The notes below the pieces were generated by a model. That model had not been told where the DNA came from. It made no database searches and saw nothing but the letters and a program-made list of their open reading frames with translations. The position numbers were made by a program, and so were the translations under genes. Positions 18,073-27,163 of a DNA stretch of 64,000 nucleotides are shown here, piece after piece. Location: the NCBI RefSeq assembly GCF_045635475.1, contig NZ_JBJGXI010000002.1, forward strand, positions 120,896 to 184,895. Direction: 5' to 3'. Source of the DNA: JBJGXI01 sp045635475 (GTDB taxonomy: Bacteria; Bacillota; Bacilli; Bacillales; Amphibacillaceae). Numbering within the stretch: position 1 is the first letter of the stretch; each line of letters starts with the position of its first letter.

Positions 18073-19188
18073 CTATAGCTCTCTAATTGCCGTTTCAACA
18101 ATGTTAACCCCGATAGAAAGCGCTTCTTCATCCGGTGTTAGTTTGCTGTGATGCAGTCCATAAGGAGAATCAACTCCAAACCAGAACATGAAACCCGGAA
18201 TATCCCTTAGCATGTATCCAAAATCTTCACCTGTCATTGCTGGCTTCGCATCATGCCAATCAAAGCTATGTGCTTGAGCTATTTCTTTAAAGCGCTCAAC
18301 CACTTGTTCATCATTATAAACCTGATAATAGTTCGATCCATAATCAATCGATATCGAGCACTCATAACTAATTTCAAAACCCTTTACTAACATTTCGACA
18401 TTAGCTTTAACTTCTTTCATTATTTCTGGGTTAAGTGTGCGAATGGTACCTTCCAATCTTGCCTTTTCTGCAACTACATTTTGTACAAATCCTGCATCGA
18501 TTTTACCAATCGTGATTACTGCACTTTCTAGTGGGTCTATTCTGCGGGATACAATTTGTTGTAGCTGTGTAACAAAATAACTAGCAGCAACGACCATGTC
18601 TTTTGTTAAATGGGGATAAGCTGCATGTCCACCTTTTCCTTTGAAATCAATAAACAATTCACTCGTGTTCGCAAATAATAAGCCTGGTTTCGTTGATATC
18701 AATCCTGTTGGAAGTTCAGGAGCAATATGCAATGCGAAAATTAAATCAGGCATCCATGTTTGTAATTCTTCAGATTGCAATAAAGGCTCAGCACCACCTG
18801 GACCCTCTTCGGCAGGTTGAAAGATAAATACAACATTATCCTCAATAGGCTTCTCCGCTAATTTTTTTAGAGTTCCCAAGCCAATCGTCATATGAAAATC
18901 ATGACCACATGCATGCATGTTACCTTCATGTTTAGAACGAAAATCATAATCTGTCTCCTCAAAAATTGGTAATCCATCGATATCACAGCGAAATCCAATC
19001 GTCCTTATAGGGTTCGTTCCATGTACCTTCACCAATATACCCGTCTTCCACTTTTTCACTGAAAGGTTATTCTGCTTAAATGTCTGTATCTTATCTAAGA
19101 GGAATTGTTGCGTTTTAAATTCTTGAAATCCTAATTCCGGTATTTGATGTAACGCTCTTCTTATTCTTTGTAATTCGGTAATTGCCAC
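18073..19188 (-). CDS. dapL: N-acetyldiaminopimelate deacetylase (M20 family)
   Basis: The 371-residue M20 metallopeptidase-fold enzyme removes the acetyl group from N-acetyl-LL-diaminopimelate in the acetyl branch of lysine and cell-wall diaminopimelate synthesis. Metal-binding motifs seen are HACGHDFHMT, PAEEGPGGAEP and the C-terminal LHHSKLTPDEEAL. The GTG at 19188 follows a GAAAGGA box about 10 bases upstream. The gene lies next to dapH, which performs an earlier step of the same branch. B. subtilis YkuR has the same position. Other M20 amidohydrolases look similar, so context decides. Confidence 0.92.
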   Translation of the reverse strand: MAITELQRIRRALHQIPELGFQEFKTQQFLLDKIQTFKQNNLSVKKWKTGILVKVHGTNPIRTIGFRCDIDGLPIFEETDYDFRSKHEGNMHACGHDFHMTIGLGTLKKLAEKPIEDNVVFIFQPAEEGPGGAEPLLQSEELQTWMPDLIFALHIAPELPTGLISTKPGLLFANTSELFIDFKGKGGHAAYPHLTKDMVVAASYFVTQLQQIVSRRIDPLESAVITIGKIDAGFVQNVVAEKARLEGTIRTLNPEIMKEVKANVEMLVKGFEISYECSISIDYGSNYYQVYNDEQVVERFKEIAQAHSFDWHDAKPAMTGEDFGYMLRDIPGFMFWFGVDSPYGLHHSKLTPDEEALSIGVNIVETAIREL

Positions 19189-19224
19189 GGGTCATGTTTC
19201 CTTTCAATTTTATTAGTGAATTTT

Positions 19225-19254
19225 AAAAACAGCAGGAGGTTTCCTCCTGCTGTT
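19225..19254 (-). terminator. Terminator between dapH and dapL
   Basis: A perfect 12-bp stem (19228-19239 and 19243-19254), 3-base loop, is followed on the minus strand by five T. It lies between the two same-strand genes, so dapL may be transcribed by read-through or from its own promoter. Confidence 0.85.
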
Positions 19255-19261
19255 AAAATTT

Positions 19262-19984
19262 CTATTCTTCGTCTAATTTACGCAATGCTTGCATAATTTC
19301 GGTTTTTGATTTTGTTTGAGCATCAATTTCCTTAATTACCTTGGCTGGTGTCCCTGCAACTACTGTGTTTGGTGGTACATCTTTTGTCACTATTGCACCT
19401 GCTGCCACTACAGCACCTTCACCTACAGTAACTCCCTCAAGTACAACTGCATTTGCACCTACAACAACGTTATCTTCAATAACTACGGGTTTCGCAGATG
19501 GTGGTTCGATTACACCTGCTAAAACTGCTCCAGCTCCAATGTGACAATTTTTACCAACCGTAGCTCGTCCGCCAAGCGTACAGTTCATATCAATCATCGT
19601 TCCTTCTCCAATTACAGAACCAATGTTGATCATTGCCCCCATCATAATTACGCATCCGTCTCCAATTTCAACTTGATCACGGATAACTGCACCAGGCTCA
19701 ATTCGTGCATTGATTCCTTTTAAGTCCAATAGTGGAATAGCCGAATTTCTTCGGTCATTTTCAATGACAAAATCTTCTATCTGGTCTTGATTATTATGTA
19801 AGATGTCTTGTATTTCTTTCCATTCACCAAATAGTACAGCTGTATTTCCATTAACAAAATCTTTAACAGTATTAGGGAATTCGATTTTAGCTAGATTTTT
19901 ACCTTTTACATACACTTTTACAGGTGTGGATTTTTTGCTATTTGAAATAAAAGAGATTATTTCTTGTGCGTCCATCATTTTCAA
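19262..19984 (-). CDS. dapH: 2,3,4,5-tetrahydropyridine-2,6-dicarboxylate N-acetyltransferase
   Basis: The 240-residue enzyme acetylates tetrahydrodipicolinate with acetyl-CoA. After an alpha/beta N-terminal domain, residues about 90-210 are hexapeptide repeats of the left-handed beta helix, visible as IEPGAVIRDQVEIGDGCVI and the GVTVGEGAVVAAGAIV run. The start is TTG at 19984, 8 bases after TAGGAGG. It gives MKMMDAQEII, the same N-terminus as B. subtilis YkuQ. Trimeric and cytoplasmic in this family. Confidence 0.95.
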   Translation of the reverse strand: MKMMDAQEIISFISNSKKSTPVKVYVKGKNLAKIEFPNTVKDFVNGNTAVLFGEWKEIQDILHNNQDQIEDFVIENDRRNSAIPLLDLKGINARIEPGAVIRDQVEIGDGCVIMMGAMINIGSVIGEGTMIDMNCTLGGRATVGKNCHIGAGAVLAGVIEPPSAKPVVIEDNVVVGANAVVLEGVTVGEGAVVAAGAIVTKDVPPNTVVAGTPAKVIKEIDAQTKSKTEIMQALRKLDEE

Positions 19985-20202
19985 TTCATGTTCCTCCTAT
20001 GATTACATTGTTTTACTTCTATACTGTACCAAAAACAAATAATAATTTACAAGTAATAAATCTAGTCAAACATAGTACTATCACCACTCAATTCATTTGT
20101 TACCAAAAACAAACATACTTATTAGAATGGAAAGGTGGACACTGTGGCTAAACCAGCATAACTATTATCTTTGAGCTCCTCATTTTAAAATTGCTAGGTA
20201 TT

Positions 20203-20228
20203 AAAAAGAGCCCCAAAAAGGGACCCTT
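20203..20228 (-). terminator. Terminator of cbpB
   Basis: A 9-bp stem with two wobble pairs (20206-20214 and 20220-20228), 5-base loop, has a TTTT tail on the minus strand immediately after the gene. Confidence 0.75.
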
Positions 20229-20236
20229 CCATCACA

Positions 20237-20695
20237 TTATTTAGTAATTAGCTGACTATATTTACTTACATGCAGAAATCTGTTCAGCTGTTTTAAGACT
20301 GCTCTTCTTGTTAAAATTCCATCGAAAAACCCTTGTTCGTCTACTACACATACGAATGTATGATCGATTAATATTTTCATGCACTTTAATAAATCATCAT
20401 CTTTATGTAGACAAGGGATATCTTTGTTCATAACTTCTTGTACCTTTGTGGTGGATAGTTTTTCTAATTCAAATCGTTCGATACCAAGAATATGATTTAA
20501 GATAATCGTTTTTCCAATCGTGCCTTGAAACTTATAAGTTGTATCTAATACCGGAACAGCTGAGTACCCCGCCTTAACCAATACTAATAAGGCATGTTCT
20601 AGAGGATTACCCATTTGAACATGGGCGACTTTTTCTGAGGATATCATTAAATCCTCTACTACAATATCTGTTAAATCTTTTTCAATGCTTTTCAT
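20237..20695 (-). CDS. cbpB: CBS-pair protein, c-di-AMP receptor type (YkuL/DarB/CbpB)
   Basis: The 152-residue protein consists of two CBS motifs (about residues 15-75 and 80-145) and nothing else. In B. subtilis the gene at this position, ykuL (darB), encodes a c-di-AMP-binding protein that in its free form interacts with the (p)ppGpp synthetase Rel and pyruvate carboxylase. The same role is likely but inferred. The start is the ATG at 20695 after AAAGGAG; an in-frame GTG three codons earlier overlaps that box. It is transcribed alone. Confidence 0.85.
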   Translation of the reverse strand: MKSIEKDLTDIVVEDLMISSEKVAHVQMGNPLEHALLVLVKAGYSAVPVLDTTYKFQGTIGKTIILNHILGIERFELEKLSTTKVQEVMNKDIPCLHKDDDLLKCMKILIDHTFVCVVDEQGFFDGILTRRAVLKQLNRFLHVSKYSQLITK

Positions 20696-20788
20696 TGTTT
20701 CCACTCCTTTTCTTAGCTGTGAAGGAGCACTTCCTAGACCGTACCTACAACTTTATTCTAGCATAAATTCAAAAAAGTTACTATTGAA

Positions 20789-21660
20789 TTATTGTTTGGT
20801 ATTTATAATCTTGGATAAATCGTTACGGCGATCTCTAAGTTGGCAAACTGTTGCTGATTTTCACTGTCTTCAAACAATTTCTAGGTCACCATCCCCTACT
20901 GCTCTTTCAATATTAGGATTACATTCCCCTGCTGTCCCGTCACGGACAAACTCAAAGTCAGTTTGCCTAAAAATTCCTGGTTGAGCATACTGAATATCCT
21001 ATTCTCCTCCTGTGAGAGGTTTCAACTGTACCAGCTATTACAATATAAACTTGGTTTTCCACTAAACGAGCTTGCGCACAATAACGTACTCTTAAGCATC
21101 CTTGACGATCATCATTACAGAATGGCGTGAATATAATAAGCACTAGGTCATAAATACGATGTCATGACAGCTTCTACATTCTTTTGACAAGTGCTCATCA
21201 TCATGTTCATAGTATCTTGGAATCCTCCCACCAAATGATAATACTTTTCAAATTAAGCATTCTTGCAAGACCCTTTCTTGCATCATATAGCCTACGTCCA
21301 ATTTTCATTCTTCTAAAATCAGGGTGCACCATGAATTCAATTCCGTATAAATAATACCCTTCAGGATCATGATTGATAAATATCCTTCATCGGTAATATC
21401 ATCCGCTGAATACTTATCATCGTATTCATCAAAATTGATAATAAGACTGGAGCAACTGCCTGTGATTTGATCATCATACTCCACGCAAAACTGCCCTTCT
21501 AGAAAGCGCTCTAAATAAATTTCTTTCTAAACGCTCTTTTTTCCAATGGCTCATACCAGGAAAGCATATTTGTTGCAGCTTTAAAATTTCAACGATAACT
21601 TGGTGAGTGTGATTATGGATATTTATTTTTTTCAAATTTAGTCAGATCTAATTTTGATAC
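20789..21660 (-). pseudogene. Degraded GNAT acetyltransferase / carbon-nitrogen hydrolase gene (YhcX-like)
   Basis: Translating the minus strand in mixed frames gives SKLDLTKFEKN at the beginning. It continues with FLEGQFC, SCSSLIINFDEYDD, YGIEFMVHPDFRRMKIGRRL, LARMLNLKSI and GGRIPRYYEHDDE. At the end come FEFVRDGTAGECNPNIERAV and DRRNDLSKI. These are pieces of the two-domain family with an N-terminal acetyltransferase and C-terminal nitrilase fold. Several frameshifts and stops interrupt it. The start codon position reads GTA at 21658-21660. Most of the nitrilase domain is missing (872 bases remain against about 1.5 kb). No other gene is seen between 20.7 and 21.9 kb. Confidence 0.75.
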
Positions 21661-21882
21661 TATACCAGCGTTCCTTTCTTTGATTAGTTCATTACATAGA
21701 TGCATATGCTAAGATTTTATAGGGTACTTTTCCAAATGAACTTCGATACCCTGAATTAAAAGCAAGCAAGTTAAGGATATAAAATTAAAAAGCGTACAAG
21801 GGGTCCATTAGTATAAACCGACAATTCATACTATCGGTATTTTTTCTGTATAGTACAAGCATATTTCTTATGAAATTTAGTG

Positions 21883-22056
21883 TATAATTTATAGTGAATC
21901 GCAAAAGGTGAACAATTCGCAGCAAGCAGGTCTAAGCTGTGAATCTCCGAGACCACACTTTAGGCTTTTTAATCGCGTGAAAACTGGAAAAAAGGACCAA
22001 CTCTAGAATTCACCGCTGATCAGTTACGCCCTTTTGAACAAATTCTATAAGAGATT
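21883..22056 (+). promoter_or_regulatory. Possible structured leader before ykuE
   Basis: A perfect TATAAT at 21883-21888 has no good -35. It is followed by about 170 bases rich in potential pairing. ATTCGCAGC at 21914-21922 can pair with GCTGTGAAT at 21936-21944. AAAAGG near 21903 can pair with CCTTTT near 22030. GGTGAA at 21907 can pair with TTCACC at 22008. The sequence is less AT-rich than its flanks and has no open frame. It could be a leader RNA or a small RNA. I could not match it to a known riboswitch. Confidence 0.25.
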
Positions 22057-22079
22057 AATAGAGAAAGGTTTTTGCCTTA

Positions 22080-22934
22080 ATGAATCGTCGATCATTTTTA
22101 AAAAAATTATTGGCCAGCACCATTACTTTCTTAGGATTAGGTGGAGGTTCATTCTACTATGCACGTGAAATAGAGCCGACCCTGCTAACCATTCATGAAC
22201 ATACGATCAAATCAACAAAGATTCCTAAAGCATTTGAATCCTTTAAAATAGCTCAATTTAGTGATACACACTTAGGATTTCATTATACATTAGAACAATT
22301 CACAGAACTTGTACAAACAATTAATGACCAAGATCCCGACCTTGTTTTATTTACAGGTGATCTGGTAGATATGCCTAACAAATATGATTGGGATGATAAA
22401 CTAATTGAGACATTAGCCAATATCACTGCACCATATGGCAAGTATTGGATATATGGAAATCATGATCACGGGGGATACGGCACAGATCTTGTTAAACGCG
22501 TGATGGATCAAAGTAACTTTCAGCTTTTACAAAATAGCAATGTTCAAATTAATATAGAAGAAAATTTCTTTACGCTAGCTGGATTAGATGATGTCATGCT
22601 TGGTCGTCCTGATATTGAGTCTGCCTTAGCGCAAACTGACGAAAATATTTTCACAATGTTGCTAGTTCATGAACCTGACTATGCAGATATAACCAAAAGT
22701 TATCCTGTTGACGTGCAGCTGTCCGGACATAGCCATGGTGGTCAAATCCAAGTTCCTCTCTTAGGTTATTTGTATACTCCACCTTTTGCAGAGAAGTATG
22801 TCGAAGGTAAGTACACAATAGGTACAAATCCACTTGAGTTATATGTCAGTAGAGGCATAGGAACTACAAGAATGCCTTATCGCTTCTTATGTAGACCAGA
22901 AATAAGCTTTTATACATTGAAACCTACCAATTAA
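22080..22934 (+). CDS. ykuE: Tat-exported metallophosphoesterase YkuE
   Basis: The 284-residue protein starts with a twin-arginine signal (NRRSFLKKLLA followed by a hydrophobic stretch to about residue 25). Calcineurin-like phosphoesterase motifs follow in order: FSDTHLG, TGDLVDMP, YGNHDHGG, LVHEPDY and SGHSHGGQ, which provide the two-metal ligands. B. subtilis YkuE is exported through TatAyCy and is cell-wall associated. The same location is expected here. Its physiological substrate is unsettled. No strong ribosome-binding site except GAGAAAGG precedes the ATG. Confidence 0.92.
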   Translation: MNRRSFLKKLLASTITFLGLGGGSFYYAREIEPTLLTIHEHTIKSTKIPKAFESFKIAQFSDTHLGFHYTLEQFTELVQTINDQDPDLVLFTGDLVDMPNKYDWDDKLIETLANITAPYGKYWIYGNHDHGGYGTDLVKRVMDQSNFQLLQNSNVQINIEENFFTLAGLDDVMLGRPDIESALAQTDENIFTMLLVHEPDYADITKSYPVDVQLSGHSHGGQIQVPLLGYLYTPPFAEKYVEGKYTIGTNPLELYVSRGIGTTRMPYRFLCRPEISFYTLKPTN

Positions 22935-23017
22935 CTATATAAAACTAAGACAATTTATCGATTTTTTATTGTTATAATGATAAAATTGAAACGATTATTA
23001 GAATTGGGGGATAAACG

Positions 23018-23596
23018 ATGCATAATCATTTGTACAAGAAGCTTATAGTGCTCCTATTATTATTTGTACTCACAGCATGTGGTTCAAAATATGAAGGTGA
23101 TTTCTCTTATAACGTTCAACCATTTGAATTCACAAATCAGGACAACCAAACGGTCAGTAACGAGGACCTTGAAGGAAAGTTTTGGATCGCTGATACAATC
23201 TTTACGAATTGCCAAACTGCATGCCCGGTAATGACTGCAAACATGGTCCAATTACAAGAAAGACTTCAACAAGAAGGCTTGGACAGTGTAGAGTTCGTTT
23301 CATTTTCGATTGACCCAGAACAAGACACTCCAGAGGTATTAAAAGAATATGGACAAGTGCGTGGAGTTGATTTTAGTAATTGGAATTTCCTTACTGGCTA
23401 TCAGTACGATGAAATTAAGAAGTTTGCAATGGATTCCTTTAAGGCATATGTTGATGATGCAGGTGAAGATGACCAATTTATTCATACATCAAGATTTTAT
23501 CTTGTCACCCCAGAGGGGAATACGATAAAAAGTTATGATGGATTTACAACAGATCAATTTGATACGATTATATCTGATTTAAAAAAAATGATGTAA
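23018..23596 (+). CDS. ypmQ: Sco1/SenC-family copper chaperone lipoprotein (YpmQ-like)
   Basis: The 192-residue protein has a lipoprotein signal with lipidated Cys21 (LLFVLTAC). The thioredoxin-like Sco domain follows, with metal-binding cysteines 65 and 69 in TNCQTACP and the distal His156 in FIHTSRF. These three ligands are the family's copper site. The protein should help assemble the CuA centre of cytochrome oxidase on the outer membrane face. It begins after a GGGGG box and is followed by a strong terminator. Confidence 0.93.
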   Translation: MHNHLYKKLIVLLLLFVLTACGSKYEGDFSYNVQPFEFTNQDNQTVSNEDLEGKFWIADTIFTNCQTACPVMTANMVQLQERLQQEGLDSVEFVSFSIDPEQDTPEVLKEYGQVRGVDFSNWNFLTGYQYDEIKKFAMDSFKAYVDDAGEDDQFIHTSRFYLVTPEGNTIKSYDGFTTDQFDTIISDLKKMM

Positions 23597-23603
23597 ACCA
23601 GTA

Positions 23604-23637
23604 GAAACTAAGAATAACTGCAGTTATTCTTAGTTTT
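23604..23637 (+). terminator. Terminator of ypmQ
   Basis: A perfect 32-base palindrome (16-bp arms, 23604-23619 and 23620-23635) continues into a T-run. Confidence 0.85.
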
Positions 23638-23712
23638 TACGTTAACACGATTTGCCAATTGATGAAAGATTGTGTAAGATTAAAACAATCATAGATAAAG
23701 GGAGGTTTGCTA

Positions 23713-24192
23713 ATGAGTGATACTGATCAAACGAACATTGACAATATTGCTAAAGCATTGTTTGTTGTCAATCGTCATGCAAAAACAGCACCAATACCAC
23801 GACAATTGTATACAATGAAAAAACAAGCGATCCTTAAATTAATCAAACAAGAACAGGCAACAAAGGTTGGGCTTCACTTTTCTGATCACCCCAAATTTAG
23901 TCATCAACATTCTACCTTACTAGTAAAAGTAAGTAATTACTATTTCCATATTCCTCCATCAAAAGAAGATTTTAAAGCCCTGGAGCATTTAGGAAACGTT
24001 GATAAAGATTATCGAAATCCGAAGCCACAAATGTCATTATCACAAGCAAAAAGAATTCTTTCCAAATTTCTAGGATGGAATGAAAGTAAACAAAAAGAAT
24101 TTGATCATAAGAAACCTTACTCTTCTTATTTCACCGCCTCTTCACTGGGTCAAATTAGTCGTTCTCCTTATAAACGTAATCGTAACTACTAA
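23713..24192 (+). CDS. ykyB: YkyB-like protein of unknown function
   Basis: The 159-residue, basic, probably cytoplasmic protein has the segments KALFVVNRHAKTAP, GLHFSDHPKFS and YYFHIPPSKEDF that define the YkyB family. No catalytic motif is recognised. The start is the ATG at 23713, 7 bases after GGGAGG. An in-frame TTG two codons upstream is too close to that box. In B. subtilis ykyB lies close to patA and ykuE, matching this neighbourhood. Confidence 0.88.
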   Translation: MSDTDQTNIDNIAKALFVVNRHAKTAPIPRQLYTMKKQAILKLIKQEQATKVGLHFSDHPKFSHQHSTLLVKVSNYYFHIPPSKEDFKALEHLGNVDKDYRNPKPQMSLSQAKRILSKFLGWNESKQKEFDHKKPYSSYFTASSLGQISRSPYKRNRNY

Positions 24193-24206
24193 GTTCTCCC
24201 GGTTAC

Positions 24207-24244
24207 AGGTGTTAAATGCAACTAAAGCATTTAGCACCTATTTT
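24207..24244 (+). terminator. Terminator of ykyB
   Basis: A 13-bp stem with one wobble (24207-24219 and 24227-24239) and loop of 7 is followed by ATTTTG. Confidence 0.75.
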
Positions 24245-24268
24245 GATGTAGTCCTTGCTCCTATAGCA

Positions 24269-24475
24269 TTAGTCTGATATTGCTCTAATAATCAAATATA
24301 CAATTAACCCAACTACAGGAAAAAATAGGGTTCCAAAAAGAACTATAATAGCAAATTCTTTACTATTTCCCTTGCGAATAGAATCACGATAAGCCCAAAT
24401 GCTTGTAATTATATTCAATACTAATAAAACCAGTCCGATAAAGATAAATACGCCAAAGACAAGTGCGATATCCAA
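24269..24475 (-). CDS. Small two-helix membrane protein, PLDc_N-like
   Basis: The 68-residue protein has two hydrophobic helices (about 5-27 and 43-63). They are joined by the basic segment IWAYRDSIRKGNSKEFA. The YRDSxxKG hinge followed by a second helix with FPVVGLIVYLIIR resembles the phospholipase-D-nuclease N-terminal small membrane family. The TTG at 24475 has AGGAGGG 6 bases upstream, a strong signal. Function is unknown. Confidence 0.75.
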   Translation of the reverse strand: MDIALVFGVFIFIGLVLLVLNIITSIWAYRDSIRKGNSKEFAIIVLFGTLFFPVVGLIVYLIIRAISD

Positions 24476-24593
24476 TTTAATCCCTCCTATATAATGTATA
24501 TACGGATTGAATATCTTTATTGTTTCATTTTTATAGGTGGGTATGTAGAAATTTCTATATCAATTCTACGGCGTGAACACTCTCCACCTAAAT

Positions 24594-25225
24594 CTAAGAT
24601 TTTGATGGAGCATCTTTCCTAACATTGAAAGAACTTTTCCTGCTTCTGCGATCCTTGCCTTTCTCTTTCGAGGAAGGTCTTACACTATCTCCACAGGCGT
24701 AGATTATACTGTTCGGTCGTGACCTCGACCTACAGTGCATAGGGAATTGTAGAATAGGATACAATTGCTTGTACCTTTTCTAATCCTCGGTGTAGAATAT
24801 TTAGGGCTGCATTTTCATCTCGATCCATCACCAGACCACATTTCGGGCATATATGTGTACGGACAGACAGCGATTTCTTGACATGGTTACCGCAGGTCCG
24901 ATAGCTCTGTTTATGGAGAAAATCTCGTCGTTGGTTGGCTACTTTAGTGTGGACTTTTTGTACTTTTTCGACTTGCTTTTCCCAATTTTGGGTACCCTTT
25001 TGTCTGCGGGATAATCGACGTTGTTCCTTCTGTAGTTTCTTTTCTGCTTGCAAAAGATACTTGGGTGGCTCAATCTTCCCGCCATCGAAAAGAAAAGCAA
25101 AGCATTGGATGCCTAAATCAATACCAATTGTATTTGCAATCATCGGTGGATGGGTTTGTACTTGTTTTTCAACACTAAAAATAGCAAACCACTTTCCACT
25201 TTGTTTTTTGATGATTACTTGCTGC
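24594..25225 (-). pseudogene. Remnant of IS200/IS605-family tnpB
   Basis: Reading frames on the minus strand carry VIIKKQSGKWFAIFSVE upstream, then RuvC-I (GIDLGI) and the basic helix LQKEQRRLSRRQKG. After a deletion come the zinc-ribbon and RuvC-III parts (HICPKCGLVMDRDENAALNI). The RuvC-II glutamate region and the first zinc cysteines are missing between DFLHK and SYRTCG. After a further frameshift the usual tail ACGDSVRPSSKEKGKDR is found, ending at a TAG at 24594-24596. The N-terminus and tnpA are absent. It is a dead relic. Confidence 0.85.
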
Positions 25226-25317
25226 TACAAACTTTACAACTTCTTTATTAATCCATGACACTTAGCCGATCTGTTTGTCATAGAACTAGAGGCATGCTTT
25301 TAAACTTTGGCTATCTG

Positions 25318-25402
25318 TTCTTATTACGCAAATTATCCTAGTATGCGTCGTAACTTGGAGAGTGGTTAACTGCCTGGAGCGGAAATCACGAGCAATACAT
25401 TA
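25318..25402 (+). repeat. Palindromic element family 1, internally deleted copy
   Basis: Only the two ends remain. TTATTACGCAAATTATCC and GTCGTAACTTGGAGAGTG from one end are joined directly to CTGCCTGGAGCGGAAATCAC from the other, ending near ACGAGCAATACATTAC. About 250 central bases of the full element are missing. It lies beside the tnpB relic. Confidence 0.7.
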
Positions 25403-25487
25403 CCTCGAATTATACTTCAAGTCTGAAGTTAAAAACTTTATAAAAAAAGTTTAAACAAAAAAGAACGCCCTCTGTCGTCCGAATATA

Positions 25488-25886
25488 CTAAAGCGATTTT
25501 GAATTTTGTCGCTTCATTAGAGATGCTGTTGCTTGAACCAGTTGAATAACAAATAGAATTAACCCAAAGCCAATTATTCCGAGTATAGTGTCAGCTAAGT
25601 AACTAATCTCAAGCTCTTTTGAAAACTCTACTGCTTGCATTGTTTCAAAAAAGCAAATCATGAATAATAGCAATAAACTTCCTGAAATATATGCTAAAAG
25701 CTTGTCCCATTGAAGTAATACGAGTAAACGAAGCAGAGGCAACAACAATATGTAACAAAGTACAATTCCTAAAAATCCAAGTCCGATATAAATGTGTTGA
25801 TCTGTTATTCCTAGCGGGCTGAGTTGTGATTTATTTATAATCCACTGGCTTCCGCTTGTTACCTGAGCATAAATCCAATTATCCAT
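25488..25886 (-). CDS. Hypothetical three-helix membrane protein
   Basis: The 132-residue protein starts MDNWIYAQVTSGSQW and has three predicted transmembrane helices (about 35-58, 63-83 and 97-119). The C-terminus is short and basic. The ATG at 25886 follows AAAGGGGAG at good spacing; an in-frame extension upstream has no ribosome-binding site. I do not recognise the family with confidence. It follows the patatin-like gene on the same strand, separated by a terminator. Confidence 0.6.
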   Translation of the reverse strand: MDNWIYAQVTSGSQWIINKSQLSPLGITDQHIYIGLGFLGIVLCYILLLPLLRLLVLLQWDKLLAYISGSLLLLFMICFFETMQAVEFSKELEISYLADTILGIIGFGLILFVIQLVQATASLMKRQNSKSL

Positions 25887-25979
25887 TGTAATCTCCCCTT
25901 TCTTTTTTATCATTATTCCCAAATAATTTGGTTGGTATACTAGCAATCTATTAGTGACAGCCTTATAATTAAAAGCAAA

Positions 25980-26012
25980 ATAAAACACTGCAAAATAAGT
26001 ACCCAGCAGTGT
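25980..26012 (-). terminator. Terminator of the patatin-like gene
   Basis: A 7-bp stem (25985-25991 and 26006-26012) with a 14-base loop is followed on the minus strand by TTTTATTTTG. Confidence 0.65.
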
Positions 26013-26014
26013 TT

Positions 26015-26875
26015 TTACGTTTCTAAATCAAGGAATTCTCGAAGACGGTTACGATAACTTTCAGCTTCTTTATATCCTTGCAAATAAAGAGCATGTAGCT
26101 TTTCTCTGTTCCTTTCAATTCGACTAACGTGGAGAGGTGCTTGCGGTCTAATAACTAGAACTTCACCATTCTTCTCCATTTCTTCAATTTTTGCAATCGT
26201 TTGATTGTATTTCAAATGTCTAGTTGCGATTGCCTTTATTAATTTAGGGTGATCTTTATAAGTTCGACTAAATAGCCATGAAAATTTCATGGCTTTTTTT
26301 ACATAACCAGGGTTCCTTGTTAATACAACCACATGCTTTTTATTACCTGCATTTATAGAAGGTTGAATTGGAATTGGATCTGCGATTCCACCATCAAGCA
26401 ATTCTTTCCCTTGTATATGTATACTTGGTGCTAATAATGGTAATGAACTTGAAGCTCGAATTACTTGAAGTAAATCATTCTGATTATGAAATTCATTAAA
26501 GTAAACTGCTTCCCCTGTTGTAATATCGGTTGCACCTACAACAAATTTTATTTTCGTTTCAAAAAACGTTTCAAAATCGAAAGGAACTAATTTTTTTGGA
26601 AGTATGTCGAATATAAAATCCATACCGAATAATTCTTTATTTTTGAACCATCGTTTAAAAGAAATATACTCAGGGTGCTCGCCATATTCAACCAGAACCT
26701 TATAATTTCTTCCTCTTTGTCTAGATATATAGGAGCTACCTACACTTGCTCCCGCAGATGCACCTATTACGTATGGGAATGTGATATCTTCATCATGAAA
26801 ATAATCGAGTACGCCAGCAGTGTAAGTTCCTCGCATGCCGCCACCTTCAAGAACAAGACCAGTCTGCTCCAACAT
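26015..26875 (-). CDS. Patatin-like phospholipase / serine hydrolase
   Basis: The 286-residue protein has the patatin-fold features in order. The oxyanion loop GGGMRG is at residues 11-16. The nucleophile elbow GASAG has Ser40. The catalytic aspartate is in DGGIADP (Asp161). No signal peptide is present, so it probably acts on membrane lipids from the cytoplasm. It belongs to the bacterial RssA/YlbK-like subgroup; the substrate is unknown. The basic C-terminal part (IERNREKLHALYLQGYKEA) is typical. Confidence 0.9.
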   Translation of the reverse strand: MLEQTGLVLEGGGMRGTYTAGVLDYFHDEDITFPYVIGASAGASVGSSYISRQRGRNYKVLVEYGEHPEYISFKRWFKNKELFGMDFIFDILPKKLVPFDFETFFETKIKFVVGATDITTGEAVYFNEFHNQNDLLQVIRASSSLPLLAPSIHIQGKELLDGGIADPIPIQPSINAGNKKHVVVLTRNPGYVKKAMKFSWLFSRTYKDHPKLIKAIATRHLKYNQTIAKIEEMEKNGEVLVIRPQAPLHVSRIERNREKLHALYLQGYKEAESYRNRLREFLDLET

Positions 26876-26903
26876 ATTTACACTTCCTTTTACAATAATA
26901 CGG

Positions 26904-26988
26904 AATCAATTTCATAATTACCTTATAGTTTTTGTTTCAACAATATAATGCCTGAAAATAGCTTAAAATTAATATTATGAAATTGATT
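26904..26988. repeat. Short MITE-like repeat, family 3
   Basis: The 85-base element is bounded by a perfect 15-bp inverted repeat, AATCAATTTCATAAT at 26904-26918 and its complement at 26974-26988. The adjoining sequence ATTACCTTATA and the inner AGCTTAAAATTAATATTATG are shared with the copy at 46.4 kb. It carries no gene. Confidence 0.7.
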
Positions 26989-27163
26989 AAACTATATACA
27001 GATTATAGCAATTCAAAATAAAAATCGAGTAATAAACCTCTCCCAACTTCTAATAAGGTAGTAGAGTAAAAAATACAAAAACCAAAAAATCCTTATAACA
27101 GTTTGTTATAAGGACCATCTCTACTTCATTTGGGTTATTTATAGGTTCTATGGTATTATCAAC

